Shown: positions 56,575-64,000 of the stretch, one piece after another
Layout of the letters: each line of letters begins with the position of its first letter
How positions within the stretch are numbered: the first letter of the stretch is position 1
Assembly (NCBI RefSeq): GCF_017744955.1
Contig: NZ_JAGIAG010000001.1
Coordinates: 868,001-932,000, forward strand
Source: Dokdonella sp.
GTDB lineage: Bacteria; Pseudomonadota; Gammaproteobacteria; Xanthomonadales; Rhodanobacteraceae
Direction of reading: 5' to 3'
DNA: 64,000 bases
The notes under the pieces: generated by a model
Databases searched by the model: none
What the model saw: only the letters and a program-made list of their open reading frames with translations
Told to the model about the DNA's origin: nothing
Made by a program: the position numbers and the translations under genes

Positions 56575-57915
56575 GTGGACGTGATCACCGAAAGCGGCGC
56601 GAAGGCGATTCTCGACAAGGCGATCGGCTACGCCAAGGCCGACCAGTGCGTGGCGCGGTTGAACGGCACGCACACCGGCAACGTCCGCTACGCCGCCAAC
56701 ACGGTCTCGACCAGCGGCTCGGTGCGCGACGCCGAGCTGGTGGTCGAGGTCGCGTTCGGCAAGCGCGTCGGCACCTCCACCGTCAACCAGTTCGACGACG
56801 CGTCGCTGGCCGCCGCCGTGCGGCGCGCCGAGGAGCTGGCGCGGCTGGCGCCGGAGAATCCGGAGTTCGTGCCGGCGATCGACAAGCAGACCTACGCGCC
56901 GAGCAAGACCCTGGTCGCGCGAAGCGCCGCGGTCACGCCGGAGGATCGCAGCCGCGTCGCGGCCGACTGCATCGAGCATTGCCGCAAGCAGGGGCTCGTC
57001 GCCGCCGGCTTCTTCACCGACGTGCACGCGTTCTCGGCGATCGCCAACAGCAAGGGCAACTTCGGCTACCAGGAAAGCTCGACGATCGACTTCACCTGCA
57101 CCGTGCGCACCGCCGACGGGCGCGGTTCGGGCTACGCCGCGCGCAACACCGCGGACGTGTCGACGTTCGACGCGAAGGAGGCGGTGGAGATCGCCGCGCG
57201 CAAGGCGAAGGCGTCGGTCGGCGCACGCGCGCTGGAGCCCGGCAAATACACGGTGATCCTCGAGCCGCAGGCGCTGATGCCGATCATGTACTTCCTGATG
57301 AACGGCGGCTTCGACGCGCGCGAGGCCGACGAGGGCCGCAGCTTCCTGTCGAAGAAGGGCGGCGGCAACCGGCTCGGCGAGAAACTGTTCGGCGAGCGCG
57401 TGACGATCCACACCGATCCGTGGGACGCGCAGGCGCCCGTGCTGCCGTGGGACGAGGAGGACGCGCCGCGCCGACGCACGTCGATCGTGACCGGCGGCCG
57501 CGTCGACGCGCTGCGCTACTCGCGCCACTGGGCCGCGGCGAAGGGCAGGGCGCCGAGCGGCGGGATCGGCAACGTCGTGATGGCCGGCGGCGACAAGTCG
57601 ACCGACGAACTGGTCAAGTCGACCAAGAAGGGCCTGCTGATCACCCGCACCCACTACGTCAACATGGTCGATCCGCAGACCATGCAGCTGACCGGGCTCA
57701 CGCGCGACGGAACCTTCTACGTCGAGAACGGCGAGATCAAGTATCCGGTGAAGAACTTCCGCTTCAACGAATCGGTCGTCGTCGCGCTCAACAACATCGA
57801 GGACCTCGGCCGGCCCGAGCGCACGGTGTTCTTCTTCGATCTGGCATTCCCGATGCTGCTGCCGGCGCTGAAGGTGCGCGATTTCACCTTCACATCCCTG
57901 TCGGATGCGGTGTAG
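56575..57915 (+). CDS. PmbA/TldE-family protein, copy 2
   Basis: A 446-residue paralog of the preceding protein, with long identical blocks (ENPEFVPAIDKQTY, GRSFLSKKGGGN, LTRDGTFYVENGEIKYP). The C-termini both end F-T-S/F-S-L-S-D-A-V. It also lacks HExxxH and a signal peptide. It differs by a Y-F-L-M-N-G-G-F substitution in the core and by F-F-F-D-L-A-F-P near the end, so the two may form distinct TldD complexes. The GTG start at 56575 follows AGGAGGA. The duplicates are separated by only 43 bases, indicating a local tandem duplication that has since diverged. Confidence 0.9.
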   Translation: MDVITESGAKAILDKAIGYAKADQCVARLNGTHTGNVRYAANTVSTSGSVRDAELVVEVAFGKRVGTSTVNQFDDASLAAAVRRAEELARLAPENPEFVPAIDKQTYAPSKTLVARSAAVTPEDRSRVAADCIEHCRKQGLVAAGFFTDVHAFSAIANSKGNFGYQESSTIDFTCTVRTADGRGSGYAARNTADVSTFDAKEAVEIAARKAKASVGARALEPGKYTVILEPQALMPIMYFLMNGGFDAREADEGRSFLSKKGGGNRLGEKLFGERVTIHTDPWDAQAPVLPWDEEDAPRRRTSIVTGGRVDALRYSRHWAAAKGRAPSGGIGNVVMAGGDKSTDELVKSTKKGLLITRTHYVNMVDPQTMQLTGLTRDGTFYVENGEIKYPVKNFRFNESVVVALNNIEDLGRPERTVFFFDLAFPMLLPALKVRDFTFTSLSDAV

Positions 57916-57925
57916 AGGGACGCGG

Positions 57926-58020
57926 TTGGTGATTCGTGATTGGTGATTCGACAAGGCCACGAACTCGCCAGCGCCGATGTCCCGCTTCTCCCAATCACCT
58001 ATCGCCAATCACCAGTCACC
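57926..58020. repeat. GTGATTGG-type inverted repeat
   Basis: Left arm 57926-57950 (TTGGTGATTCGTGATTGG...) and right arm 57991-58020 (CCAATCACC...CCAATCACCAGTCACC) form an imperfect hairpin. It belongs to the same family as 44750-44851 and fills the gap before the DUF4159 gene. Confidence 0.75.
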
Positions 58021-58024
58021 GCCC

Positions 58025-58732
58025 ATGACCCGCGCCGAATTCCTCCGCCTGATGCTCGCCGGCACCGCCGGGCTCGCGCTGGCGCCGTTCGCGCGGCGCG
58101 CGAGTGCGGGCGAGGCGACGTACGATTTCTGGTTCACCCGGCTGATGTACGAGTCGGGTGACTGGGACGTCGATGCGCGCATGCCGTCGAACCTGCTCGA
58201 CGCGCTGATCCAGTACACGACCCTGCGCGTCGATCCCAAGGAGCGCGTGCTGCCGCTGGCCGATCCGCGCATGCTCACCGCGCCGTTCTGCTATCTGGCC
58301 GGACACAAGCTGGTCGAGTTCAACCCGGACGAGCGGCGCAACTTCGAGCGCTACGTGAAGAACGGCGGCTTCGTCCTCGTCGACGACTGCAATCACGACA
58401 TCGACGGGTTGTTCGCGAAATCGTTCGAGCGTGAGATGGCCTCGATCTTCGGCGATGACGCCTTGCAGAAGCTGCCGAAGAAGCACCCGGTCTATTCGAG
58501 CTTCTTCACCTTCGACGGCCCGCCCAACACCGCCTTCGAATTGAACGGCTGGGGTGACGACATCGTCCACGAATACCTCAAGGGCATCGAGGTCGGCGGT
58601 CGCCTCGGCCTGCTCTACAGCAACAAGGACTACGGCTGCGAATGGGACTACGACTGGCGCAACAAGCGCTTTCTCGCCGAGGACAACACGAAATTCGCGG
58701 TGAACATCGCGATCTATGCGCTGACCGCCTGA
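58025..58732 (+). CDS. DUF4159 domain protein, exported
   Basis: A 235-residue exported protein. The N-terminus MTRAEFLRLMLAGTAGLALAP resembles a Tat/Sec-type signal with a single Arg before F-L-R, cleaved near A-S-A-G-E. The mature part matches DUF4159: F-T-R-L-M-Y-E-S-G-D-W, then N-G-G-F-V-L-V-D-D-C-N-H-D-I-D-G, an F-E-R-E-M segment and Y-S-N-K-D-Y near the end. DUF4159 genes are commonly linked to MoxR/DUF58 clusters in proteobacteria; the activity is unknown. ATG 58025 was chosen; the longer frame encodes repeat DNA. Confidence 0.82.
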   Translation: MTRAEFLRLMLAGTAGLALAPFARRASAGEATYDFWFTRLMYESGDWDVDARMPSNLLDALIQYTTLRVDPKERVLPLADPRMLTAPFCYLAGHKLVEFNPDERRNFERYVKNGGFVLVDDCNHDIDGLFAKSFEREMASIFGDDALQKLPKKHPVYSSFFTFDGPPNTAFELNGWGDDIVHEYLKGIEVGGRLGLLYSNKDYGCEWDYDWRNKRFLAEDNTKFAVNIAIYALTA

Positions 58733-58750
58733 TGCCGCGAAACCCGCTGC

Positions 58751-58841
58751 CGCCGGCGTCCCCGCGAACGCGGGGATCCCTGCCGATCTCGATTTTTCAG
58801 CGAGAAGCGACTCTGCATTCCCGCCTTCGCGGAAATGACGC
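58751..58841. repeat. Intergenic palindromic repeat (I-P-A-F-A-G-T type)
   Basis: This contains the perfect hairpin TCCCCGCGAACGCGGGGA (58759-58776) and a partner segment, CCCGCCTTCGCGGAAATGACG, at the other end. On the minus strand it translates as S-A-G-I-P-A-F-A-G-T, a widespread spurious peptide. It occupies most of the DUF4159-moxR gap. Confidence 0.75.
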
Positions 58842-58865
58842 TCTCGCAACGTTGGAATTTTCCGC

Positions 58866-59861
58866 ATGAACGACACGATCACCGAACACTCCATCCAGCA
58901 TCAGCTGGCCAAGCTCGCCGCGCTGCGCGACGCCATCGCGCGCGTCGTGGTCGGCCAGCACGACGTCGTCGAGCAGCTGCTGATCGGCCTGCTCGCCGGC
59001 GGCCACTGCCTGCTCGAAGGCGTGCCGGGTCTGGGCAAGACCTTGCTGGTGCGCTCGCTCGGCCAGGCGCTCGCGCTCGACTTCCGCCGCATCCAGTTCA
59101 CGCCGGACCTGATGCCGAGCGACATCGTCGGCACCGAGATCCTCGAAGAGGACCACGGCACCGGCAAGCGCTACTTCAAGTTCCAGCAGGGCCCGGTGTT
59201 CACCAACCTGCTGCTCGCCGACGAGCTCAACCGCACGCCGCCGAAGACGCAGTCGGCCCTGCTCGAGGCGATGCAGGAGCGCACGATCAGCTATGCCGGC
59301 ACCACGCACGTGCTGCCCAGGCCGTTCTTCGTGCTCGCCACGCAGAACCCGCTCGAGCAGGCCGGCACCTATCCGCTGCCCGAAGCGCAGCTCGACCGCT
59401 TCCTGCTGCACGTGCGCGTCGACTATCCGGACGAGGCCGAGGAGCGCGCGATCCTCGCGCAGACCACCGGCACGGCCTCCGCCGACATCGACGCCGTGAT
59501 GGGCGGCGAGGAAGTCGTCGCGCTGCAGAAGCTGACGCGCGAAGTGCACGTCGGCGACGACGTGCTCGCCTGGATCACGCGACTCGTGCGTGCCTCGCGG
59601 CCGCAGGCCAGCGCGGTGCAGGAAGTGCGCGACTGGGTGCGCTGGGGCGCAGGTCCGCGCGCCGGCCAGTCGCTGGTGCTGGCGGCTAAGGCGCGCGCGC
59701 TGATCCAGGGCCGCTTCGCCGCGACGCGCGAAGACGTCAAGGCGCTCGCCGCGCCGGTGCTGCGCCATCGCCTGCTGCTCTCGTTCGTCGCCGAGGCCGA
59801 GCAGCGCAGCGCCGACGACGTGGTCGAGGCGCTGCTGAAGTCGGTGCCGTTCCCGAGCTGA
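58866..59861 (+). CDS. MoxR-family AAA+ ATPase
   Basis: A 331-residue MoxR ATPase, the chaperone-like component of MoxR/VWA systems that remodel or insert cofactors into partner proteins. Walker A is G-V-P-G-L-G-K-T (~52-59) and Walker B is L-L-L-A-D-E-L-N-R-T-P-P-K (~115). The MoxR-typical Q-x-A-L-L-E-A-M-Q-E-R and the sensor L-A-T-Q-N-P-L-E-Q-A-G-T-Y-P-L-P-E-A-Q-L-D-R-F follow. It is soluble and cytoplasmic. Its expected partners are the DUF58 and BatA-like proteins encoded next. Confidence 0.95.
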   Translation: MNDTITEHSIQHQLAKLAALRDAIARVVVGQHDVVEQLLIGLLAGGHCLLEGVPGLGKTLLVRSLGQALALDFRRIQFTPDLMPSDIVGTEILEEDHGTGKRYFKFQQGPVFTNLLLADELNRTPPKTQSALLEAMQERTISYAGTTHVLPRPFFVLATQNPLEQAGTYPLPEAQLDRFLLHVRVDYPDEAEERAILAQTTGTASADIDAVMGGEEVVALQKLTREVHVGDDVLAWITRLVRASRPQASAVQEVRDWVRWGAGPRAGQSLVLAAKARALIQGRFAATREDVKALAAPVLRHRLLLSFVAEAEQRSADDVVEALLKSVPFPS

Positions 59862-60012
59862 GCGTCCGGCGCATGCATGCGGAATTCGTCCATGGCGCCT
59901 GCCTTCCCCGCTCCCGCATGCCGGAGCGGTCGTCGTGCTTCGCGCGGCGGGCGAGGGCAGTTCCCGCAAGGCCTCGACGGAACTGCTTCGGTACCGACAA
60001 GGCAATGAGTCG
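59862..60012. other. moxR-DUF58 gap with short hairpin
   Basis: CCGCTCC / GGAGCGG arms (59908-59929) form a 7-bp REP-like hairpin. The frame is open from 59935 toward the DUF58 gene, but the peptide is low quality, so the start at 60013 was preferred. Confidence 0.45.
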
Positions 60013-60912
60013 ATGCTGCAACTGATCCCGCCCGATCTGCGCGCCCGCCTGCGCGACCTGCGCCTCGTCGCGCGCCGGGGCGGTGCCGGCGACGGCCTCG
60101 GCCAGCACGCCAGCCGCAGCCGCGGCGCCGGCCTCGAGTTCGCGCAGTACCGCGCCTACGAACCCGGCGACGAACTGCGCCGCATCGACTGGAAACTCTA
60201 CGCGCGCTCCGATCGCTACTTCGTGCGCGAAGCCGAGCGCGACAGCCCGCTGACCGCGTGGCTGATCGTCGACGCCAGCGCCTCGATGCGCCAGGCCGAT
60301 GCGGCGCGCGCCGGCTATTCCAAGCTCGACGCGGCGAAGACGCTGGCGGCGTGCGTGTTCGAACTCGCGCTGCGCCAGGGCGACCGCTTCGGCCTGGCCG
60401 CGCTCGGCGGCGCCGCACCGGTGTTCGTCCCGGCCGGCTCGGCGGCGCGCCAGCGCGATCGCTGCCTGCTGGAACTTGCGCGTCTGCAAGCCGCCGGCGG
60501 CTGGCCCGACGCGGCCGCGCTGCATCCGTTGTGGGAACGCATCCGTCCGCCGTCGGTGGTGGTGATGTTGTCGGACTTCTTCGACGAGGCCGCGGCGGAA
60601 CTCGCCCTGCGCCTCGCCGCGGCGCGCCGCGAAGTGCTGAGCGTGCAACTGCTCAGCGCCGAGGAGCGCGACTTCCCGTTCGCCGGCGGCCATCGCTTCC
60701 TCGACCCGGAATCCGGCGCCGAGCGCCGCGTCGAGGCGGCCGCCGTGCGCCGCGACTACCTCGAACGCTTCGCCGCCGCGCGCGCCGAACTCGCGCGGCG
60801 CTTCGGTGCGGCCGGCATCCTGCACGTCGAGCACGTGCTCGACCGCCCGCTCGACGAGCCGCTGCGCGCCTTGTTCGGCGGCGCCGGCGTCGAGTCGAAG
60901 AGGAGCGCCTGA
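60013..60912 (+). CDS. DUF58 (VWA-like) domain protein
   Basis: A 299-residue DUF58 protein with the hallmark G-L-E-F-A-Q-Y-R-A-Y-E-P-G-D-E-L-R-R-I-D-W segment near residues 38-60. A MIDAS-like D-A-S-A-S-M follows at about residues 87-92, so the metal-binding VWA site looks functional. DUF58 proteins are the usual partners of MoxR ATPases. No membrane segment is evident here, unlike many DUF58 proteins. ATG 60013 (MLQLIPPDLRARL) fits the family; an upstream ATG at 59935 would add an Arg/Ser-rich tail. It ends one base before the next gene. Confidence 0.88.
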   Translation: MLQLIPPDLRARLRDLRLVARRGGAGDGLGQHASRSRGAGLEFAQYRAYEPGDELRRIDWKLYARSDRYFVREAERDSPLTAWLIVDASASMRQADAARAGYSKLDAAKTLAACVFELALRQGDRFGLAALGGAAPVFVPAGSAARQRDRCLLELARLQAAGGWPDAAALHPLWERIRPPSVVVMLSDFFDEAAAELALRLAAARREVLSVQLLSAEERDFPFAGGHRFLDPESGAERRVEAAAVRRDYLERFAAARAELARRFGAAGILHVEHVLDRPLDEPLRALFGGAGVESKRSA

Positions 60913-60913
60913 G

Positions 60914-62143
60914 GTGAGTCTCGCCTTGCTCGCTCCGCTCGGCCTCGCCGCGTTGGCGGCGCTCGCGCTGCCGCTGCTGATCCACCTGGTGCGCCGGCTC
61001 GAACTCCAGACGACTCCATTCGCCGCGTTGCGCTGGATTTCCGAGCGCGTCCGGCCGCAGCGCCGCCTGCGCTTCGAGCGGCTGTGGCTGTTGTTGCTGC
61101 GTCTGGTCCTGCTGGCCGCGCTGGCGCTGCTGCTCGCGCGGCCGGTGTGGAACGGCGATGCGCAGCCGGCGCGGTCGTGGGGGGTGGTCGCGCCCGGCGT
61201 CGCGCTCGGTGATGCGCGCGCCGCCGTCGGCGCCGGCGAGGCGGAGTGGCATTGGCTGGCGCCCGGATTTCCGCGCACCGACGAAGCGCCGCCTTCCTCC
61301 ACGGTGGCCGTGGCGAGCCTGCTGCGCGAACTCGACGCGGAACTGCCGTCGGCGGCGAAGCTGGCCGTCGTCGTGCCCGAACAGCTCGGCGGCCTCGACG
61401 GCGAGCGGCCGCGGCTTTCGCGCGCGGTCGACTGGCGCAGCGTACCGGCGCGCGCGCCGGAAGCCGCATCGTGGTCGAACGCTGCGCCGATCCGGCTCGC
61501 CGTGCGCTACGCGCCGGAATCGGCCGATTCCTTGCGCTATCTGCGCGCGGCGGTCGCCGCCTGGAACCAGCGCGAAGCGGGCCGCTACGCGTTCGACGCG
61601 CAGCCGGCCGAGGTGCCGCTGGCAGAGACGACGACCTGGCTGGTCTGGCTGGCGCCACCCGCGCCGGCACTGACGCAGTGGCTCGATCGCGGAGGCACCG
61701 CGCTGGTCGCCGGCCGTGCCGACGCCGGCGGCGAGCCCCTGTGGCGAGACGCCAGCGGCCGCGTGCTCGCGCGCCAAAGCTCCGACGGGGCGGGGCGCAC
61801 GATCGCACTCGCCGGCGCGCTGACGCCGGCGGACTTGCCGCCGCTGCTCGACGCCGACTTCCCCGATCGCCTGCGCGCCGCATTCGCCGGCGCGCCGCCC
61901 GCACCGGACCGCGCACCGGCCGCGGTCGCGGCGCCGCGCGTCGACGAGCGCATCGCCGCATCGGCGGCGCAATCGCCGGCCAACGCGCGTCCACTCGATG
62001 CCTGGCTCGCCTGGCTGATCGCCGGCCTGTTCCTGCTCGAGCGCATCGTCGCGATGCGGATCGGAGGGCCAGCGGCCGAAGGTCCGCGTGCGCGTGCGGC
62101 GAAGGACGCGGGCGGGACGCGCGCGCAGGAGTCGCCGACGTGA
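60914..62143 (+). CDS. BatA-like membrane protein without a VWA domain
   Basis: A 409-residue protein that starts with a BatA N-terminal domain (TIGR02226-like). A first helix is followed by P-L-L-I-H-L-V-R-R-L-E-L and F-A-A-L-R-W-I, then a second helix (L-L-L-L-R-L-V-L-L-A-A-L). A third helix lies near the C-terminus (L-D-A-W-L-A-W-L-I-A-G-L-F). The periplasmic middle lacks a D-x-S-x-S MIDAS motif, so no working VWA domain is visible. The start is GTG 60914, one base after the DUF58 stop. The stop overlaps the next GTG by four bases. Probably a membrane scaffold for the MoxR system. Confidence 0.82.
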   Translation: MSLALLAPLGLAALAALALPLLIHLVRRLELQTTPFAALRWISERVRPQRRLRFERLWLLLLRLVLLAALALLLARPVWNGDAQPARSWGVVAPGVALGDARAAVGAGEAEWHWLAPGFPRTDEAPPSSTVAVASLLRELDAELPSAAKLAVVVPEQLGGLDGERPRLSRAVDWRSVPARAPEAASWSNAAPIRLAVRYAPESADSLRYLRAAVAAWNQREAGRYAFDAQPAEVPLAETTTWLVWLAPPAPALTQWLDRGGTALVAGRADAGGEPLWRDASGRVLARQSSDGAGRTIALAGALTPADLPPLLDADFPDRLRAAFAGAPPAPDRAPAAVAAPRVDERIAASAAQSPANARPLDAWLAWLIAGLFLLERIVAMRIGGPAAEGPRARAAKDAGGTRAQESPT

Positions 62144-64000
62144 CGCTCGATCCCCGCCTCGATCGCTTGCGCGAGTCGGCAGCGCGGCGCCGGCTCGCGA
62201 TCGTCGCGTCGGCGGCCGTTCCGCTCGTCCTCGCCGCCGCCGCATTGGCGCTGCGAGTCGGCGGCGTGCCGGCGACGGTCGCGACGGCGCTGCTCGCCGC
62301 GGCGATCGCGGCGGGAATCGCCTGGCGTGCATGGCGCGACGTCGATCCGGCCTGGCTCGCGCGCCGCCTCGACGCCTCGTCGCCGGCGATGGACGACAGC
62401 GCGGCGCTGTTGTTTCGCGACACCGCTGCGCTGTCGGATCTGCAGCGCCTGCAGCAGACGCGCGTCCGCGCGCGGCTCGCCGATCTCGACGCCGATCTGC
62501 GTCCGGCCTGGCCGTGGCCGCGCCTGGGCGCGGCGTTCGGCATCGCGCTCATCGTGCTGCTGGTCGCCGCGCTGTGGCGACCGCAGTTGGGCGGCGTCGC
62601 CGGCGCCGACCGCAAGGCGGCGCAGGGCGCTGCGAACGCGACGGCGCTGGCGCGCGTGCGCATCGACGTTACCGCGCCGGCATATACGAAGCTGCCGCCG
62701 CGCACGGAAAACGCGCTCGACGCGAAGGCGCCGGAAGGCTCGCGCCTGCAATGGAACCTCCGCTTCGATCCGGAACCCAGCGCGGCCGCCCTGGTCTTCC
62801 ACGACGGCAGCCGCACGCCGCTGCGCCGCGACGGCGACGGCTGGCGCGGCGAACACGCGCTGACCGCCTCGACGCTGTACCGCATCGCCCTCGAAGGCGC
62901 GCCGCCGCCGGCCGACGACCGCCTGCACCGGCTCGACGCGATCGCCGACCGCGCACCGGAAGTGCGCGTGCTCGAACCGGAGAAGACGCTGACCCTGCTC
63001 GACGCGCAGCAGAAGACCTGGAACCTGGCTTTCGAGGCGAGCGACGACTACGGCATCGCCGGCGCCGAGCTGCAGATCACGCTGGCGCAGGGCGGCGGCG
63101 AGAACGTCAAATTCACCGAACGGACCGTCGCGCTGCAGGGCGATCCGCTCGCCGCCGACGACGGCGCCGAACATCGGCGCTTTCGCCACACGCTCGACCT
63201 CGCCGCGCTCGGCATCGCGCAAGGCGACGACGTCATCGTGCGTCTGCTCGTCACCGACAACCGCGAACCGAAACCGAACGCGACGCGCAGCGCGAGCTTC
63301 ATCCTGCGCTGGCCGCCGGAAGCGTCGAGCGACGCCGCCGGCCTCGACGGCATCGTGCAGAAGACGATGCCGGCCTACTTCCGCAGCCAGCGCCAGATCA
63401 TCATCGACAGCGAGGCGCTGCTGGCCGAGAAGCCGGGCCTCGAGGCGGAAAAATTCCTCGCGCGCTCGGACGCGATCGGCGTCGACCAGCGCGTTCTGCG
63501 CCTGCGCTACGGCCAGTTCCTCGGCGAGGAATCGGAGACGCGCGCCCAGCACGGCGAAGCGCGCGAGCAGGCGGCGGCACAGTCCGAGCACGGCGAGTCG
63601 CACGACGGCGCGGAGGAGCCCGCGCACGGCGGCGCCGACGAACACGCCCACGATGCGGCGGGAGCGCCGGGGAAATTCGGCGAGGCGGGCGACATCGTCG
63701 CCGAGTTCGGCCACGTGCACGACATCGCCGAGGCGGCGACCTTGCTCGATCCGGAAACCAAGGCGACGCTGAAGTCCGCGCTGGCCGAGATGTGGCAGGC
63801 CGAGCTGCATCTGCGCCAGGGCCGTCCCGACGAAGCCTTGCCGTACGAGCATCGCGCGCTCGAATTCATCAAGCAGGTGCAGCAGTCCACGCGCATCTAT
63901 CTGGCGCGCGTCGGCCTGGAGTTGCCCGCGCCGGACGAGGCGCGCCGGCTCAGCGGCGAGCGCAAGGGCGTCGACGATCGCGCAGGTTCCCTCGTCGCGG
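62140..64000 (+). CDS. DUF4175-like membrane protein (partial, runs off the window)
   Basis: The frame from GTG 62140 (overlapping the previous stop as GTGA) stays open to the window end, giving at least 620 residues. Two membrane helices lie near residues 18-65 (I-V-A-S-A-A-V-P-L-V-L-A-A-A and T-A-L-L-A-A-A-I-A-A-G-I-A), and a third near 130-145. Then come beta-rich segments such as R-V-R-I-D-V-T-A-P-A-Y-T-K-L-P-P-R, a motif of DUF4175/DUF4179-like proteins in MoxR loci. An acidic, His-rich insert follows (about residues 470-510: E-H-G-E-S-H-D, D-E-H-A-H-D). The family assignment is by eye. The 3' end is missing. Confidence 0.8.
   Translation, partial: MTLDPRLDRLRESAARRRLAIVASAAVPLVLAAAALALRVGGVPATVATALLAAAIAAGIAWRAWRDVDPAWLARRLDASSPAMDDSAALLFRDTAALSDLQRLQQTRVRARLADLDADLRPAWPWPRLGAAFGIALIVLLVAALWRPQLGGVAGADRKAAQGAANATALARVRIDVTAPAYTKLPPRTENALDAKAPEGSRLQWNLRFDPEPSAAALVFHDGSRTPLRRDGDGWRGEHALTASTLYRIALEGAPPPADDRLHRLDAIADRAPEVRVLEPEKTLTLLDAQQKTWNLAFEASDDYGIAGAELQITLAQGGGENVKFTERTVALQGDPLAADDGAEHRRFRHTLDLAALGIAQGDDVIVRLLVTDNREPKPNATRSASFILRWPPEASSDAAGLDGIVQKTMPAYFRSQRQIIIDSEALLAEKPGLEAEKFLARSDAIGVDQRVLRLRYGQFLGEESETRAQHGEAREQAAAQSEHGESHDGAEEPAHGGADEHAHDAAGAPGKFGEAGDIVAEFGHVHDIAEAATLLDPETKATLKSALAEMWQAELHLRQGRPDEALPYEHRALEFIKQVQQSTRIYLARVGLELPAPDEARRLSGERKGVDDRAGSLVA

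Overview
The window is about 70% GC with short intergenic gaps. It looks like the chromosome of a gammaproteobacterium of the Lysobacterales (Xanthomonadales), probably near Rhodanobacteraceae/Dokdonella-type bacteria. The reasons are the complete atpIBEFHAGDC operon, a GlmU of E. coli length, ToxR/CadC-type winged-helix sensors with TPR tails, secreted proteins ending in an I-F-x-D-G-F-[E/D] motif, and many short palindromic intergenic repeats. Genus-level placement is inference.

Layout: (i) 1-4.5 kb holds the end of a GalE-like epimerase, a YdcF/ElyC-like membrane protein and two convergent paralogous secreted proteins of unknown function. (ii) 4.8-26.1 kb is a large minus-strand exopolysaccharide (EPS) locus. 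Read in transcription order it has a TviB-type UDP-sugar dehydrogenase, a UDP-glucuronate-epimerase-like protein, an outer-membrane export lipoprotein, a chain-length/PCP protein, a kinase-like ATPase with a degenerate P-loop, an outer-membrane barrel, a polysaccharide deacetylase, several glycosyltransferases, two asparagine-synthase-like amidotransferases (one without the N-terminal Cys), a Wzy-like polymerase/ligase and a MurJ/Wzx-like flippase. Most of these genes overlap or nearly touch. A promoter with a CRP/Clp-like operator sits just before the export gene. The arrangement resembles exosortase-A-associated EPS loci, but no exosortase is present in the window.

(iii) 26.2-34.4 kb contains a small membrane protein, a winged-helix/TPR membrane regulator and a 1528-residue secreted delta-60-repeat protein. 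(iv) 34.5-44.0 kb contains glmU, a TPR-sulfotransferase fusion, asnB, a small TonB-like lipoprotein, a secreted beta-helix protein and a polytopic membrane protein. (v) 44.3-51.9 kb is the F1Fo ATP synthase operon; four of its gaps are filled with palindromic repeats or hairpins of different families. (vi) 52.3-53.4 kb has a phasin with its own promoter, a candidate operator and a terminator, followed by queD.

(vii) 53.5-64.0 kb is a plus-strand gene set: a Tat-exported TldD, two tandem PmbA/TldE-like proteins, a DUF4159 protein, a MoxR ATPase, a DUF58 protein, a BatA-like membrane protein and a DUF4175 protein cut by the window end. It is the least understood functional module here. No tRNA, rRNA, CRISPR array, transposase or prophage gene was seen.
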